From Streptomyces sp. KMM 9044 (GTDB lineage Bacteria > Actinomycetota > Actinomycetes > Streptomycetales > Streptomycetaceae), in the NCBI RefSeq assembly GCF_024701375.2, contig NZ_CP113910.1:4960001-5024000 (forward strand): a stretch of 64,000 nt of DNA. Direction: 5' to 3'. Under the pieces are notes generated by a model that saw nothing but the letters and a program-made list of their open reading frames with translations, ran no database searches and was not told the DNA's origin. Positions 34,809-42,925 of this stretch are shown piece after piece. Each line of letters begins with the position of its first letter. The stretch's first letter is position 1. A program made the position numbers and the translations under genes.

Positions 34809-35531
34809 ATGCCCAGTCCCAAGACGTTCACGAAGATCGCGGATCACTTCCGGGAGCGCATCCTGTCGGGAGAGCTTGAGCCGGGCGCCAAGCTGCCGAC
34901 GAACCGGGAGATCGCCGGGCAGTGGCAGGCCGCAGCGGCCACTGTCTCCCGGGCCTTGCAGGCCCTTCAGGTGGAGAACTTCATCCGCACCACCCCGCGC
35001 GGCACCTACGTCGCCGACGATCCTCGCTGGACGCTGTCGGCGCGGGACCGGCTGGCCCGGGTCCAGCGGGTGAAGTCGTTCCTGGCCGAGGGCGAGACGA
35101 GCCGGGTGACGGCGGCCGAGCTGATCATCCCGCCGCTGTATGTGGCGGAGATCTTCGACCTGGAATCCGGGGACCAAGTGGTTCGGCGCGAGTGGCTGGC
35201 CGGACGGGGCAAGACCCGGACCGTGTTCGCGGTGACCTGGTACCCGGCCCCGTTCGCCGCCCTCGTACCGGACCTGCTGAACACCGCCCCGGGCCGCAAT
35301 CACGGACTCTCGGCCAGGGTTCTGGAAGCCACCGGGCGCACGATCACCCACGCCCGCGACGACATGCACGCCCGCCCCGCCGACGCCCGAGAGTCAAGCG
35401 CACTGGGGCTGCCGGTCGGCTCCCCGATCCTGGCCGGCGCCCACCGCTGGTCGGACGCGGAGGGGATCATCGAGTACGGGGAATGGTGCCTGCCGCCTCG
35501 ATTCACCATCGGCTACGAGTACCAGCCCTGA
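34809..35531 (+). CDS. GntR/HutC-type regulator with UTRA domain
   Basis: 240 residues from ATG 34809, which has GGAGGGG ~9 nt upstream; an upstream ATG at 34764 lacks a ribosome site. Winged helix at residues ~1-70 (RERILSGELEPGAKLPTNRE, RGTYVADD), then a UTRA-like ligand domain (VTAAELIIPPLYVAEIFDLE, QVVRREWLAGRGKTRTVFAV, GEWCLPPRFTIGYEY). Probably a ligand-responsive regulator of AICE-2; effector unknown. Confidence 0.85.
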   Translation: MPSPKTFTKIADHFRERILSGELEPGAKLPTNREIAGQWQAAAATVSRALQALQVENFIRTTPRGTYVADDPRWTLSARDRLARVQRVKSFLAEGETSRVTAAELIIPPLYVAEIFDLESGDQVVRREWLAGRGKTRTVFAVTWYPAPFAALVPDLLNTAPGRNHGLSARVLEATGRTITHARDDMHARPADARESSALGLPVGSPILAGAHRWSDAEGIIEYGEWCLPPRFTIGYEYQP

Positions 35532-35544
35532 CCGATCCACGCGA

Positions 35545-35583
35545 AGCGTCCCCGGAAGCCAGCCTGCGGCCTTCGGGGACGCT
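35545..35583. terminator. Bidirectional terminator between two GntR genes
   Basis: Stem AGCGTCCCCG / CGGGGACGCT, with extra pairing inside (GAAG/CTTC), between convergent GntR genes. Confidence 0.75.
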
Positions 35584-35601
35584 GTCGTTCACGTGCCTGC
35601 C

Positions 35602-36477
35602 TCAGTTGGCGTCGCGGCCTTCGAGGCGTTCGACGCGCTCCTCCAGCTCCTCGATGCGCTCCAGGGCGCGTTCCAGCTTGTAGGCGAGATCCGCTACTCC
35701 GGCCGCCGCCGGAAACTCCTTCTGCGGGGCAGCCGACGGTTCGTCCGACTCGGCTACCGGCTGCACCGTGACGGGCACCTCTGTGCCGAACTCGCCCCCC
35801 ACGACGACGTACGCCATCGAGCCATTGCGCTGGTGGGCCTTCTTCATCCTGCCCTCCAGGGTGAGGAAGGTCAGGGCCTGGTCGGCGGATTCCGGGTCGC
35901 CGCCGATGGTGTCGACCACGTCGTCCACGGTGACCGTGGCTCCCCTGGCGAGTGATCCGTCCCTGATCTTGTGGACCAGGCGGCCGTGGGTGAGCTGGGT
36001 GGCGAAGCCGTGGTCGTCCCAGTCGCGTACGTAGACCTCGTCGCCGGGCAGTTCGCCGGGGTAGCGCAGGAGGAAGTTGCCGGCCAGCAGGGCGATGGCG
36101 TTGGTGACGACGTTGAGTGGCACCGCGTAGTGCTCCGCCAGGACCTCGCGGGCCGGGAGCCTGGCGCCGGGTGCCAGGGTGCCGGAGTAGATCTGCTGTT
36201 GGAGGTCGCCGGCGACCTTCTCGAAGGCGTCCTCGAAGTCGGCCGAGCGCGTGACGAACGTGCCGCGCCCCTGGCGGGCGATGACCCAGCCCTCGTTCCT
36301 GAGTAGCCGGATCGCCTTCTGCACCGTCAGGCTCGATGCCTTGTAGGTCTGCATGAGCTGGCTCTGGGTCGGCAGGAGCTGGCCGGGTCGCAGTTCGCCG
36401 TCCCGGATCTGCTGCCGCAGGTCGTCCGCGATGCGCTCGAACGTCAAGCGCGCTTCGTCAGCAGCAGCCATGTCCAT
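35602..36477 (-). CDS. GntR-like regulator with three tandem winged-helix repeats and C-terminal coiled coil
   Basis: 291 residues from ATG 36477 (or 36471). Three successive segments have the GntR helix-turn-helix-wing pattern: IRDGELRPGQLLPTQSQLMQ...GRGTFV, IYSGTLAPGARLPAREVLAE...GDEVYV, and IRDGSLARGATVTVDDVVDT...GSMAYVVV. The second and third are increasingly diverged. The C-terminus LERALERIEELEERVERLEG is a perfect heptad coiled coil, so the protein probably dimerises. Divergent from the traB operon and next to four GGATGG repeats, it is the likely KorSA-type transfer repressor of AICE-2. Confidence 0.82.
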   Translation of the reverse strand: MDMAAADEARLTFERIADDLRQQIRDGELRPGQLLPTQSQLMQTYKASSLTVQKAIRLLRNEGWVIARQGRGTFVTRSADFEDAFEKVAGDLQQQIYSGTLAPGARLPAREVLAEHYAVPLNVVTNAIALLAGNFLLRYPGELPGDEVYVRDWDDHGFATQLTHGRLVHKIRDGSLARGATVTVDDVVDTIGGDPESADQALTFLTLEGRMKKAHQRNGSMAYVVVGGEFGTEVPVTVQPVAESDEPSAAPQKEFPAAAGVADLAYKLERALERIEELEERVERLEGRDAN

Positions 36478-36573
36478 CCCCGGTCCCAGTCCGATTCCAC
36501 CCACTGCGGGCCGCTCGCTGCCTGTCGCGTTTCACCAGTTCAGCGGCCTCACGGGGTCAGGGTAGCCGCCGTA

Positions 36574-36628
36574 TGGATGGACCACCCCACCAACGGATGG
36601 AACTTAATAGGGATGGACTTTGGATGGA
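36574..36628 (+). promoter_or_regulatory. Four direct repeats GGATGG(A), putative GntR operator
   Basis: GGATGG occurs at 36575, 36595, 36611 and 36622 in the divergent intergenic region between the triple winged-helix GntR gene and the 36698-traB operon. Spacings are 20, 16 and 11 bp. Direct rather than inverted repeats suit a protein with several heads in a row. The last repeat overlaps the likely promoter. Confidence 0.55.
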
Positions 36629-36697
36629 ATGAATGTAGGGTTGCGGCACGCGATCACCCACACGGGTGACTCGCACCCCTCTACCTGGAGGTTTGCC

Positions 36698-37033
36698 GTG
36701 AAGACCATGCCCATCGACCAGACTCCGGCCCTGGTGATCCTGGCCTCCGAGTCCCGCCCGCACTTCAAGGACCGCGAAGGTCAGCAGCCCGCGATCGACC
36801 GGGCCACCGGCGCCCACCTGCACCTGGTGGACGTGATGTTCGCCTTCAACGGCCGCGCCGAAGTGATCACCGTGAAAGTCCCGGAGCCGGGCCTGGGCAA
36901 GGGCCTGAAGGTCGGCCTGCCCGTCGTCTTCACCGGCCTGGTCGCCTCGGCCTGGGAGAACGAGATCAACGGCAAGGACCGCCACGGCATCTCCCTGCGC
37001 GCCGACGCCATCACCGCCAAGGCCGGTGCCTGA
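36698..37033 (+). CDS. Small TraB-partner protein of AICE-2 (111 aa)
   Basis: Starts with GTG at 36698 (GGAGG seven nt upstream) rather than the longer upstream frame. VILASESRPHFKDREGQQPA, LHLVDVMFAFNGRAEVITV, PVVFTGLVASAWENEINGKD. Equivalent in place and size to the 8364 gene of AICE-1; stop overlaps traB start (TGATGA). Role in transfer inferred from constant linkage. Confidence 0.75.
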   Translation: MKTMPIDQTPALVILASESRPHFKDREGQQPAIDRATGAHLHLVDVMFAFNGRAEVITVKVPEPGLGKGLKVGLPVVFTGLVASAWENEINGKDRHGISLRADAITAKAGA

Positions 37034-38352
37034 TGACCGACAGCCCCCTCGGCCTTGTGCTCCTGACCGTGGTCGTTCTCGGGCTGCTGGGCTGGGCAGG
37101 CTTCTGCTTCGCCCGCTGGTACCGGGCCGATGCCGAGACCCGGGTCAGCCTGCGGCAGGCGCGGCGGATGCGGTGGGGCTGGAAGCGGCTCGCCCCGATG
37201 CTCGACCTCGCGGTCAGGGACGCCACCCCGACCGTGCTCCAGCAGTACGGCCCGCAGGACCAACCGACCAAGCCGCGCGTGCTGGTGCCGCGCCTGCGCA
37301 CCCGCGCCGACGCCTTCGGCGTCACCGTCACCGCCGATGCCCTGCCGCAGGTCGGATTGAGCGCCTGGCAGGACGCCGACGAGGGCCTGTGCGACGCCTG
37401 GGGCATGCGCCGCATCCGGATCAGCCAGCCCAAGCCCGGAGTGATCGTCGCGCGAGGCTTCCGCCGCGAGCCGCTGGAGGCGGTGATCCGCTCACCACTC
37501 CTCGGCCCCGACGGCTCCCCCGTCTGCCGACCGGGGCAGTTCGTCTCCACCGATGACGTGCTGCTCGGCTGGGACGAGGACGGCACCCCGATCGTGCTCA
37601 ACCTCGCCTACTCCGCCCACGCCCTCATCGCCGGCCTCACCCGCTCCGGAAAATCGATCACCGTCAACACCCTGCTCGCCTACGCCTCCCTCATGCGGGA
37701 CGTGCGGCTGATCGTGATCGACCCCAACCTCGGTGCGGTCGCGCCCTGGTGGCGTACCGCCTACAAGGTCTCCGACGCCGTCCACCCCGACGAGCCGACG
37801 GAGATCCTGCGCTGGGTGCGCGAGGAGATGCAGCGCCGGGAACGGCTGTTCTGGTCCGGCCGTACCGACCGCATCACCGAGTTCAGCCCCGAACTGCCGC
37901 TGCTGCTCGTGGTGATCGACGAGGTGGCGAACTACACCCGGCACCCCGACCGCAAGGCCCGCGAACGCTTCGAGGCCGAGCTGCTGGCCATCGCCGGCCA
38001 GGGAGCCAAGTTCGGTATCCGGCTGTGGCTGCTCACCCAGAAGCCCTCCGCCGACGTGCTCACCACCGCCGTACGCACCAACCTGTCCGCCCGGATCTGC
38101 CACCGCGTCGACACCGTCGAGGACTTCCTGCACCTCTTCCCCGACGGCCGGGACCTGGACATCACCGCCGCCGACCGCACCATGCCCCAGGGCGTGTCCA
38201 TCGCCTCCGTCGGCGACATGCGCACCCCCGTCCGGCTGCGCTCGGTCTACCTGCCCACCGAAGCCTGCTGGCAGATCAACGATCTGATGTGCGCAGAAGG
38301 GCTCAAGGTCCGCGAGCTGCCCGACCGCGTCGACCTGGACAAGGCCGCGTGA
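37033..38352 (+). CDS. traB: AICE-2 TraB-like FtsK/SpoIIIE translocase
   Basis: 439 residues. An N-terminal membrane helix (GLVLLTVVVLGLLGWAGF) is followed by a P-loop domain with Walker A AGLTRSGKSITVN (residues ~200) and Walker B LLLVVIDEVANY. It should pump element DNA during mating. It differs considerably from the AICE-1 TraB, so the two elements have distinct transfer modules. A 17-codon frame overlaps its stop (38349-38402); I do not regard it as a firm gene. Confidence 0.9.
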   Translation: MTDSPLGLVLLTVVVLGLLGWAGFCFARWYRADAETRVSLRQARRMRWGWKRLAPMLDLAVRDATPTVLQQYGPQDQPTKPRVLVPRLRTRADAFGVTVTADALPQVGLSAWQDADEGLCDAWGMRRIRISQPKPGVIVARGFRREPLEAVIRSPLLGPDGSPVCRPGQFVSTDDVLLGWDEDGTPIVLNLAYSAHALIAGLTRSGKSITVNTLLAYASLMRDVRLIVIDPNLGAVAPWWRTAYKVSDAVHPDEPTEILRWVREEMQRRERLFWSGRTDRITEFSPELPLLLVVIDEVANYTRHPDRKARERFEAELLAIAGQGAKFGIRLWLLTQKPSADVLTTAVRTNLSARICHRVDTVEDFLHLFPDGRDLDITAADRTMPQGVSIASVGDMRTPVRLRSVYLPTEACWQINDLMCAEGLKVRELPDRVDLDKAA

Positions 38353-38490
38353 CCGCCGCCTCCTGGTCCCGCTTCGCAGTGATCCCCGGCAAGGGCGTGT
38401 AGTCGCCAAACCCTCGCCCCTGCCGGGGCCTCCCTCCCTTACCCATCTACGGCACACGTGTGTGCCGCAGTGCAGAGAGGTCCCGTCAGC

Positions 38491-39837
38491 ATGCCACCGC
38501 ACGACCCGACCGCCACAATCCCCCGCCCCGAACCCGCCACGGCCGCGCTGCCCACATTCACCGGGTACCGCGACCTGCTCGGCCTGTTCCGGCAGCTGTC
38601 CTCCCTGGGTGGCTGCGCCCAGCCGGTCCGGCTCGAAGGCCAGCGCACCGAGATCGACGCCTTCACCGGCGAGATCCTGCGCGAACTGAAGTCCAAGGAA
38701 CTTCCCGCCGGACACCTCCTGGTCCGCTGCGGCAACCGCCGCACCACCCGCTGCCCCTCCTGCGCCGAGCTCTACCGCCAGGACACCTACCACCTCATCG
38801 CCGCCGGCCTGCGCGGCGGCAAGACCCTACCCGAACAGGTCGCCACCCACCCCCGCGTCTTCGCCACCCTCACCGCACCCTCCTACGGACCCGTCCACGG
38901 CCGACGCACCAGCGGCTCCGCCCGCTGCCGCTGCGGACACACCCACACCAAGGACGACCCACTGCTCGGCACCGCGCTCGCCCCGGAGCGGTACGACTAC
39001 ACCGGCGCCGTGCTGTGGAACGCCCACGCCCCCGCCCTGTGGGCCCGCTTCATGCTCCACCTGCGTCGCACCATCGCCGCCGCAGCCGGTGTCCCTCAGC
39101 GGCTGCTCCACAAGGTCGCCCGCGTCTCGTACGCCAAGGTCGCCGAGTACCAGCAGCGCGGACTGATCCACTTCCACGCCGTCATCCGCCTCGACGGCCC
39201 CGCAGGCCCCTACACCCCGCCACCCGCATGGGCCACACCCGACCTGCTGGCCGACGCCATCCGGATCTCGGCCACCCGCGCCCACATCGACGGGCCGGAG
39301 GCCAACGGCCGCACCCGCTCCTTCGCCTTCGGTAAGCAGATCGACACCAGGATCATCCGGTCCTCCGCCTTCCAGGGCGGGACCACGATCACCGAGGGCA
39401 AGGTCGCCGGATACGTCGCCAAGTACGCCACCAAGGGCACCGAAGCCGCCACCGGCACCCTCGACCACCGGCTGAAGAAGATCACCGACCTCTGGTTCGA
39501 GTCCGTGCCCGAGCACGCCGCCCGCATGATCCGCACCGCCTGGAGCCTCGGCGCCCGCGACGATCTCAAGCACCTGAACCTGCGCAAGTGGGCCCACATG
39601 CTCGGCTTCCGCGGCCACTTCTCCACCAAGACCCGCGCCTACTCCACCACCCTCGGCGCGCTCCGCGCCGCCCGAGCCGCCTGGCACCGCCGCCACACCG
39701 CACCGCCCTCACCGACCACCCTCGTCCTCGCCCACTGGGCCTACGACGGCACCGGCCTCACCCCCGACCTCGAACGCCTCGCCGCACTCATCCACGGCGG
39801 CCCGACACGCGAACAGGCGGTGACAGCCGGTGCGTGA
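38491..39837 (+). CDS. AICE-2 rolling-circle replication initiator (RepSA-like)
   Basis: About 448 residues from ATG 38491 (GAGAGG upstream). HUH motif IHFHAVIRLDG, catalytic region GYVAKYATKG, N-terminal CGNRRTTRCPSCAELYRQDT zinc-ribbon. The end KWAHMLGFRGHFSTKTRAYS is close to the AICE-1 protein. Overlaps xis downstream. Confidence 0.88.
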   Translation: MPPHDPTATIPRPEPATAALPTFTGYRDLLGLFRQLSSLGGCAQPVRLEGQRTEIDAFTGEILRELKSKELPAGHLLVRCGNRRTTRCPSCAELYRQDTYHLIAAGLRGGKTLPEQVATHPRVFATLTAPSYGPVHGRRTSGSARCRCGHTHTKDDPLLGTALAPERYDYTGAVLWNAHAPALWARFMLHLRRTIAAAAGVPQRLLHKVARVSYAKVAEYQQRGLIHFHAVIRLDGPAGPYTPPPAWATPDLLADAIRISATRAHIDGPEANGRTRSFAFGKQIDTRIIRSSAFQGGTTITEGKVAGYVAKYATKGTEAATGTLDHRLKKITDLWFESVPEHAARMIRTAWSLGARDDLKHLNLRKWAHMLGFRGHFSTKTRAYSTTLGALRAARAAWHRRHTAPPSPTTLVLAHWAYDGTGLTPDLERLAALIHGGPTREQAVTAGA

Positions 39838-40015
39838 CGACGAACTCCTCACCGTCCCCGAGGCAATGGCCCGCCTCAAGATCGGCCGCTCCGCCCTCTA
39901 CGACCTCCTGCGCACCCGCCGCCTCGCCTCCCTGACCATCGGCCGCGCCCGCCGCATCCCCACCCACGCCCTCGCTGACTACGTCCAGCGCCACCTGGAA
40001 GAGGCCGCCCGATGA
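39830..40015 (+). CDS. xis: AICE-2 excisionase
   Basis: 61 residues from GTG 39830. Winged-helix excisionase LTVPEAMARLKIGRSALYD, LASLTIGRARRIPTHALADY. Overlaps rep and int by a few bases: rep-xis-int operon as in AICE-1. Confidence 0.9.
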   Translation: MRDDELLTVPEAMARLKIGRSALYDLLRTRRLASLTIGRARRIPTHALADYVQRHLEEAAR

Positions 40016-41280
40016 CCGCCCCCAAGCGCAAGAAGGCCCGCGCCAACGGCGAAGGCACCATCTACCAGCGCAAGGACGGCCGCTGGGAAGCCGCCGGCTA
40101 CGTCCTCGCCGCCGACGGCAGCCGCAAACGCGTCCGCGTCTACGGCAGCACCCGGAGAGAAGCCGCCGACAAACTCGCCGAGAAGATCGCCAACAGCAAC
40201 CGCGGCCTCCCTGTCGCCACCGCCGACAGCACCGTCGCCGACTACCTCACCTACTGGCTGGGCAGCGTCGCCATCCACCGACTCCGCGAGAACACCCACA
40301 CCCGCTACGCCGCCTGCATCCGCCTCCACCTCATACCCGGCCTCGGCACCAAGAACGTCGCCCGCCTCACCGCCAAGGACGTGCGCACCTTCCTCGACCG
40401 GCTCCGCACCACCTGCCAGTGCTGCACCCAGGGCCTGGACACCGAACGCAAGAGGTGCTGCGCCATCGGCGAGTGCTGCCAGAAGCGGTTGTCCGCTTTG
40501 ACCGTGACCTACGTGCACTCGGTGCTCAAGTCCGCCCTCGAACACGCCGTCCGCGAAGACGAGCTGCCCCGCAACGTCGCCCGCAACGTCAAGACCACCC
40601 CGCACCAGCCCAGGCGCTTCCAGCCCCTCACCGCAGCCGAGGCCCGCCGGTTCCTCGACGCGGCCCGCGCCGACCAGCTCCACGCGCTGTACGAACTCGC
40701 GCTCCGCACCGGGCTCCGCAAGGGCGAACTCCTCGGCCTCCACTGGGAAGACCTCGACCTCACCACCGGAACGGCCAGCATCCGCCGCTCGCTCCAGCGC
40801 ACCCGCACCGGCGGCCTCACCCACCTACCCACCAAAACCCGGGCGTCCGAACGCCGCATCGCCCTCCCGACCGAATGCATCCACTCCCTCAAGAAGCACC
40901 AGGAACGGCAGGACAGGGAGCGCGAGACCGCAGGGCCGGACTGGAGAGACAACAGCCTCGTCTTCACGACGCCCACAGGACGGCCTCTCGACCCTGCCAA
41001 TCTCACCCGCTGCTTCCGCAGCTTCCTCAACCGGGGTGGGCTCCGCCGCATCCGCTTCCACGACCTCCGCCACTCGACCGCCACCCTGCTCCTGGAACAG
41101 GGCGTCGACCTCGTCGTCATCAAGGAGCTGCTGGGCCACGCCCACATCGGCGTCACAGCCGGCGTCTACGCCCACGTCCGACTCCGACTCCAACGCCAAG
41201 CCATCGATGCTTTGGGCCACGCCCTCGGCCTTACCGACGACGACCCCGACGATCCGCCCGCCACAGCCGTCGTCCGCTGA
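40012..41280 (+). CDS. int: AICE-2 tyrosine recombinase (integrase)
   Basis: 422 residues, closely related along its length to integrase 1. GEGTIYQRKDGRWEAAGYVL, the cysteine-rich core-binding part (TCQCCTQG, CCAIGECCQKRL), catalytic Arg in RTGLRKGELLGL, HDLRHSTATLLLEQG, LLGHAHIG and Tyr in GVYAHVRLR. The stop abuts site H. High similarity of the three integrase catalytic domains and the shared site suggest they recognise the same target. Confidence 0.93.
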   Translation: MTAPKRKKARANGEGTIYQRKDGRWEAAGYVLAADGSRKRVRVYGSTRREAADKLAEKIANSNRGLPVATADSTVADYLTYWLGSVAIHRLRENTHTRYAACIRLHLIPGLGTKNVARLTAKDVRTFLDRLRTTCQCCTQGLDTERKRCCAIGECCQKRLSALTVTYVHSVLKSALEHAVREDELPRNVARNVKTTPHQPRRFQPLTAAEARRFLDAARADQLHALYELALRTGLRKGELLGLHWEDLDLTTGTASIRRSLQRTRTGGLTHLPTKTRASERRIALPTECIHSLKKHQERQDRERETAGPDWRDNSLVFTTPTGRPLDPANLTRCFRSFLNRGGLRRIRFHDLRHSTATLLLEQGVDLVVIKELLGHAHIGVTAGVYAHVRLRLQRQAIDALGHALGLTDDDPDDPPATAVVR

Positions 41281-41281
41281 C

Positions 41282-41303
41282 GTTGCCGTCAGCGTTGCCG
41301 TCA
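41282..41303 (-). other. Attachment-like site H, integrase-proximal end of AICE-2
   Basis: On the - strand TGACGGCA-ACGC-TGACGGCAAC followed by GTCAGCGGACGAC, containing the integrase stop. Same type as B and D. Confidence 0.7.
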
Positions 41304-41312
41304 AACACCCCA

Positions 41313-41341
41313 GAAGCCCCGCCGGATCCCGGCGGGGCTTC
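41313..41341. terminator. Terminator between integrase 2 and module 7
   Basis: GAAGCCCCGCCG / CGGCGGGGCTTC around a 5-nt loop. It terminates both the integrase operon and the converging immunity gene 7. Confidence 0.8.
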
Positions 41342-41374
41342 CCATTCGCGCCCGGAAGTAGATCCGATCAGACT

Positions 41375-41740
41375 CTATGACATGACTATTCGATCCACCT
41401 CTGGGAGCGAAGTCGGGGGTTCATCGCCATACCAGGCGTATTCAAGGCCGGACAACATGCCCGTTTCAGTCCAGAGAATGATTTCGCCAATAAGCTCGCC
41501 CCCCTCGTCAATAACCGTGCAAGTTACCGGCACAACCCCATCCGAGATAGGAGCAGGAGGCGTGTCATTCGTGACTCGCAAGTCAACACTTGCAGAATTG
41601 GATCCCCACAGGGCCACCACCCGAACCCAATCAAGCTGATGGCGGAGCTCTGCCGCTCCAGGGAAGTCCAGTTGCAGAATCTGCTCCGCTACTGCCCGCT
41701 CCTTACTGGTCAGCGGGCGCGGTTCAACGGGAACCCGCAT
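41375..41740 (-). CDS. Putative immunity protein of module 7 (121 aa)
   Basis: Begins MRVPVEPRPLTSKERAVAEQ and contains LDFPGAAELRHQLDWVRVVA, DGVVPVTCTVIDEGGELIGE and LSGLEYAWYGDEPPTSLPE. The LExAWYGDEPPxxLP tail is common in small streptomycete proteins paired with toxin tips as far as I recall. Acidic, cytosolic. ATG directly follows the toxin TAG. Confidence 0.7.
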   Translation of the reverse strand: MRVPVEPRPLTSKERAVAEQILQLDFPGAAELRHQLDWVRVVALWGSNSASVDLRVTNDTPPAPISDGVVPVTCTVIDEGGELIGEIILWTETGMLSGLEYAWYGDEPPTSLPEVDRIVMS

Positions 41741-42100
41741 CTACTTGCCTCCAGGGAACTTATCGGGGTTGAACGCCGTGCCGATTCTCGGAACGCCGTT
41801 TACGACAGCTCCTCGAATAGTCACGTTCTCACCATCAATGACTCGACCCACTTCAAATCGCCCCGCTGTCGGAAGGTCGCTTACATCTCCCAGACTGTCC
41901 ACGATACGTCGCATTGCCTGCTCGCGGCCGCCAGAACGAGCGACTAGGTCAGCGAAGCCATGCTTCTCCGGGTCGATAACATGCTCCAGCTTTGCTGGCG
42001 TACTCGCCGACTTGTAGGTCTCGTCCAGGATTTCCGGACAGAGTCCACCCGAATTGTGCACGAGGACCGGAGTCTGTCCCGCCAGCACATAGTACGTGTG
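41741..42100 (-). CDS. Orphan toxin C-terminal module 7
   Basis: After an in-frame TAG: HTYYVLAGQTPVLVHNSGG, then ~95 residues: LEHVIDPEKHGFADLVARSG, AMRRIVDSL, GRFEVGRVIDGENVTIRGAV, VNGVPRIGTAFNPDKFPGG. The KLxHxxxxxHGF start and a terminal RIGTAF strand suggest a small RNase-type fold; the family is unknown to me. No start codon precedes the boundary (first GTG at 42088). Confidence 0.75.
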   Translation of the reverse strand, partial: HTYYVLAGQTPVLVHNSGGLCPEILDETYKSASTPAKLEHVIDPEKHGFADLVARSGGREQAMRRIVDSLGDVSDLPTAGRFEVGRVIDGENVTIRGAVVNGVPRIGTAFNPDKFPGGK

Positions 42101-42191
42101 CTAGGCGACCCCTCCCCACCTGCGTTTTCACAGGTCATCGACGGTTTCGTGCTCCGCTGGCGGCCGTGGCTGTGCCCTGGTGTCCGTGGTT

Positions 42192-42213
42192 GTTGCCGTC
42201 AGCGCTGCCGTCA
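42192..42213 (-). other. Attachment-like site I
   Basis: On the - strand TGACGGCA-GCGC-TGACGGCAAC, 92 bp before CAC of the module 7 boundary. The leader palindrome is ACCTGT-GAAAAC-GCAGGT. Distal type; the element to the right is the truncated AICE remnant. Confidence 0.7.
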
Positions 42214-42293
42214 GAGGTGCAGACCACCACGAAGCAGCGGAGCGGCCCGGCAACTCCTGGGCCGACGGCGGCTGCGGGCCCTACACTGAGCGC

Positions 42294-42518
42294 ATGACCG
42301 TACGCGAGGAAGCACACCGGCTGCTCGACGCGGTGCCGGAGGACCGGCTGTCCGATGCCATAGAGCTGCTGCGGCAGTGGGCGGAAGTGGAGCGCGGCGA
42401 GCGGCCCCGTCGCCGGTTCCGCACGACCGGCGTCTTCGACGGCGAACCCGACCTTGCGGTCCGCTCCAAGGAGATCGTCCGCGACGCCTGGGCCGGTGAG
42501 GAGCCCCGGAGCGCGTGA
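42294..42518 (+). CDS. Probable VapB-like antitoxin (74 aa)
   Basis: Short acidic protein TVREEAHRLLDAVPEDRLSD, AIELLRQWAEVERGE with a helical N-terminus as in antitoxins, and an unstructured C-terminus. Stop overlaps the GTG of a PIN-domain gene. DNA-binding family not identified. Confidence 0.7.
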   Translation: MTVREEAHRLLDAVPEDRLSDAIELLRQWAEVERGERPRRRFRTTGVFDGEPDLAVRSKEIVRDAWAGEEPRSA

Positions 42519-42925
42519 TCGTCATCGACACCGGCCCCGTGGTGGCAGCCGCCAACCGCAAGGACGACTACCACCTGCAGTGCGTCGACCTGCTCCAGAA
42601 CTTCCCCGGCCCGCTCCTGCTGCCCGCCCCACTGCTGACCGAGATCGGTTACATGCTCGCCACTCGCGCCGGGGCCAAGGCGGAGGCCGATTTTCTGCGC
42701 GACGTCGCGGACGGCGTCTACGAACTGGTGCTCGTGACCTCCTCCGAGGTCAGCCGGGCCGCCGACCTGGTCGAGCAGTACGCGAGCCTGCCCCTGGGCA
42801 CCGCCGACGCCTTCGTCGTCGCGGTCGCCGAGAAGTACCGCGCGGTCAACATCGCCACCCTGGACCGCCGCCACTTCAGCGTGGTGCGCCCGAGTCACCT
42901 CCCGGCATTCACTCTGCTGCCGTAG
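42515..42925 (+). CDS. PIN-domain ribonuclease toxin (VapC-like)
   Basis: 136 residues from an overlapping GTG. PIN acidic residues are placed as expected: Asp in VIVIDTGPVVAAAN, Glu in LLTEIGYMLATR, Asp in LGTADAFVVAVAEKY and Asp in IATLDRRHFSVVRP. VapC toxins cut tRNA or rRNA in the cytoplasm and are held by VapB. The pair sits at the distal end of a degraded AICE and may have served to stabilise it. Confidence 0.85.
   Translation: MIVIDTGPVVAAANRKDDYHLQCVDLLQNFPGPLLLPAPLLTEIGYMLATRAGAKAEADFLRDVADGVYELVLVTSSEVSRAADLVEQYASLPLGTADAFVVAVAEKYRAVNIATLDRRHFSVVRPSHLPAFTLLP

Noticed and set aside
38349..38402. 17-codon gene after traB
   Set aside because: Overlaps the traB stop and could be translated, but is too short and featureless to support.
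1809..42213. Dispersed tandem GACGGCAAC motifs as a CRISPR array
   Set aside because: Copies are kilobases apart and tied to integrase ends or toxin leaders; there are no regular spacers and no cas genes.
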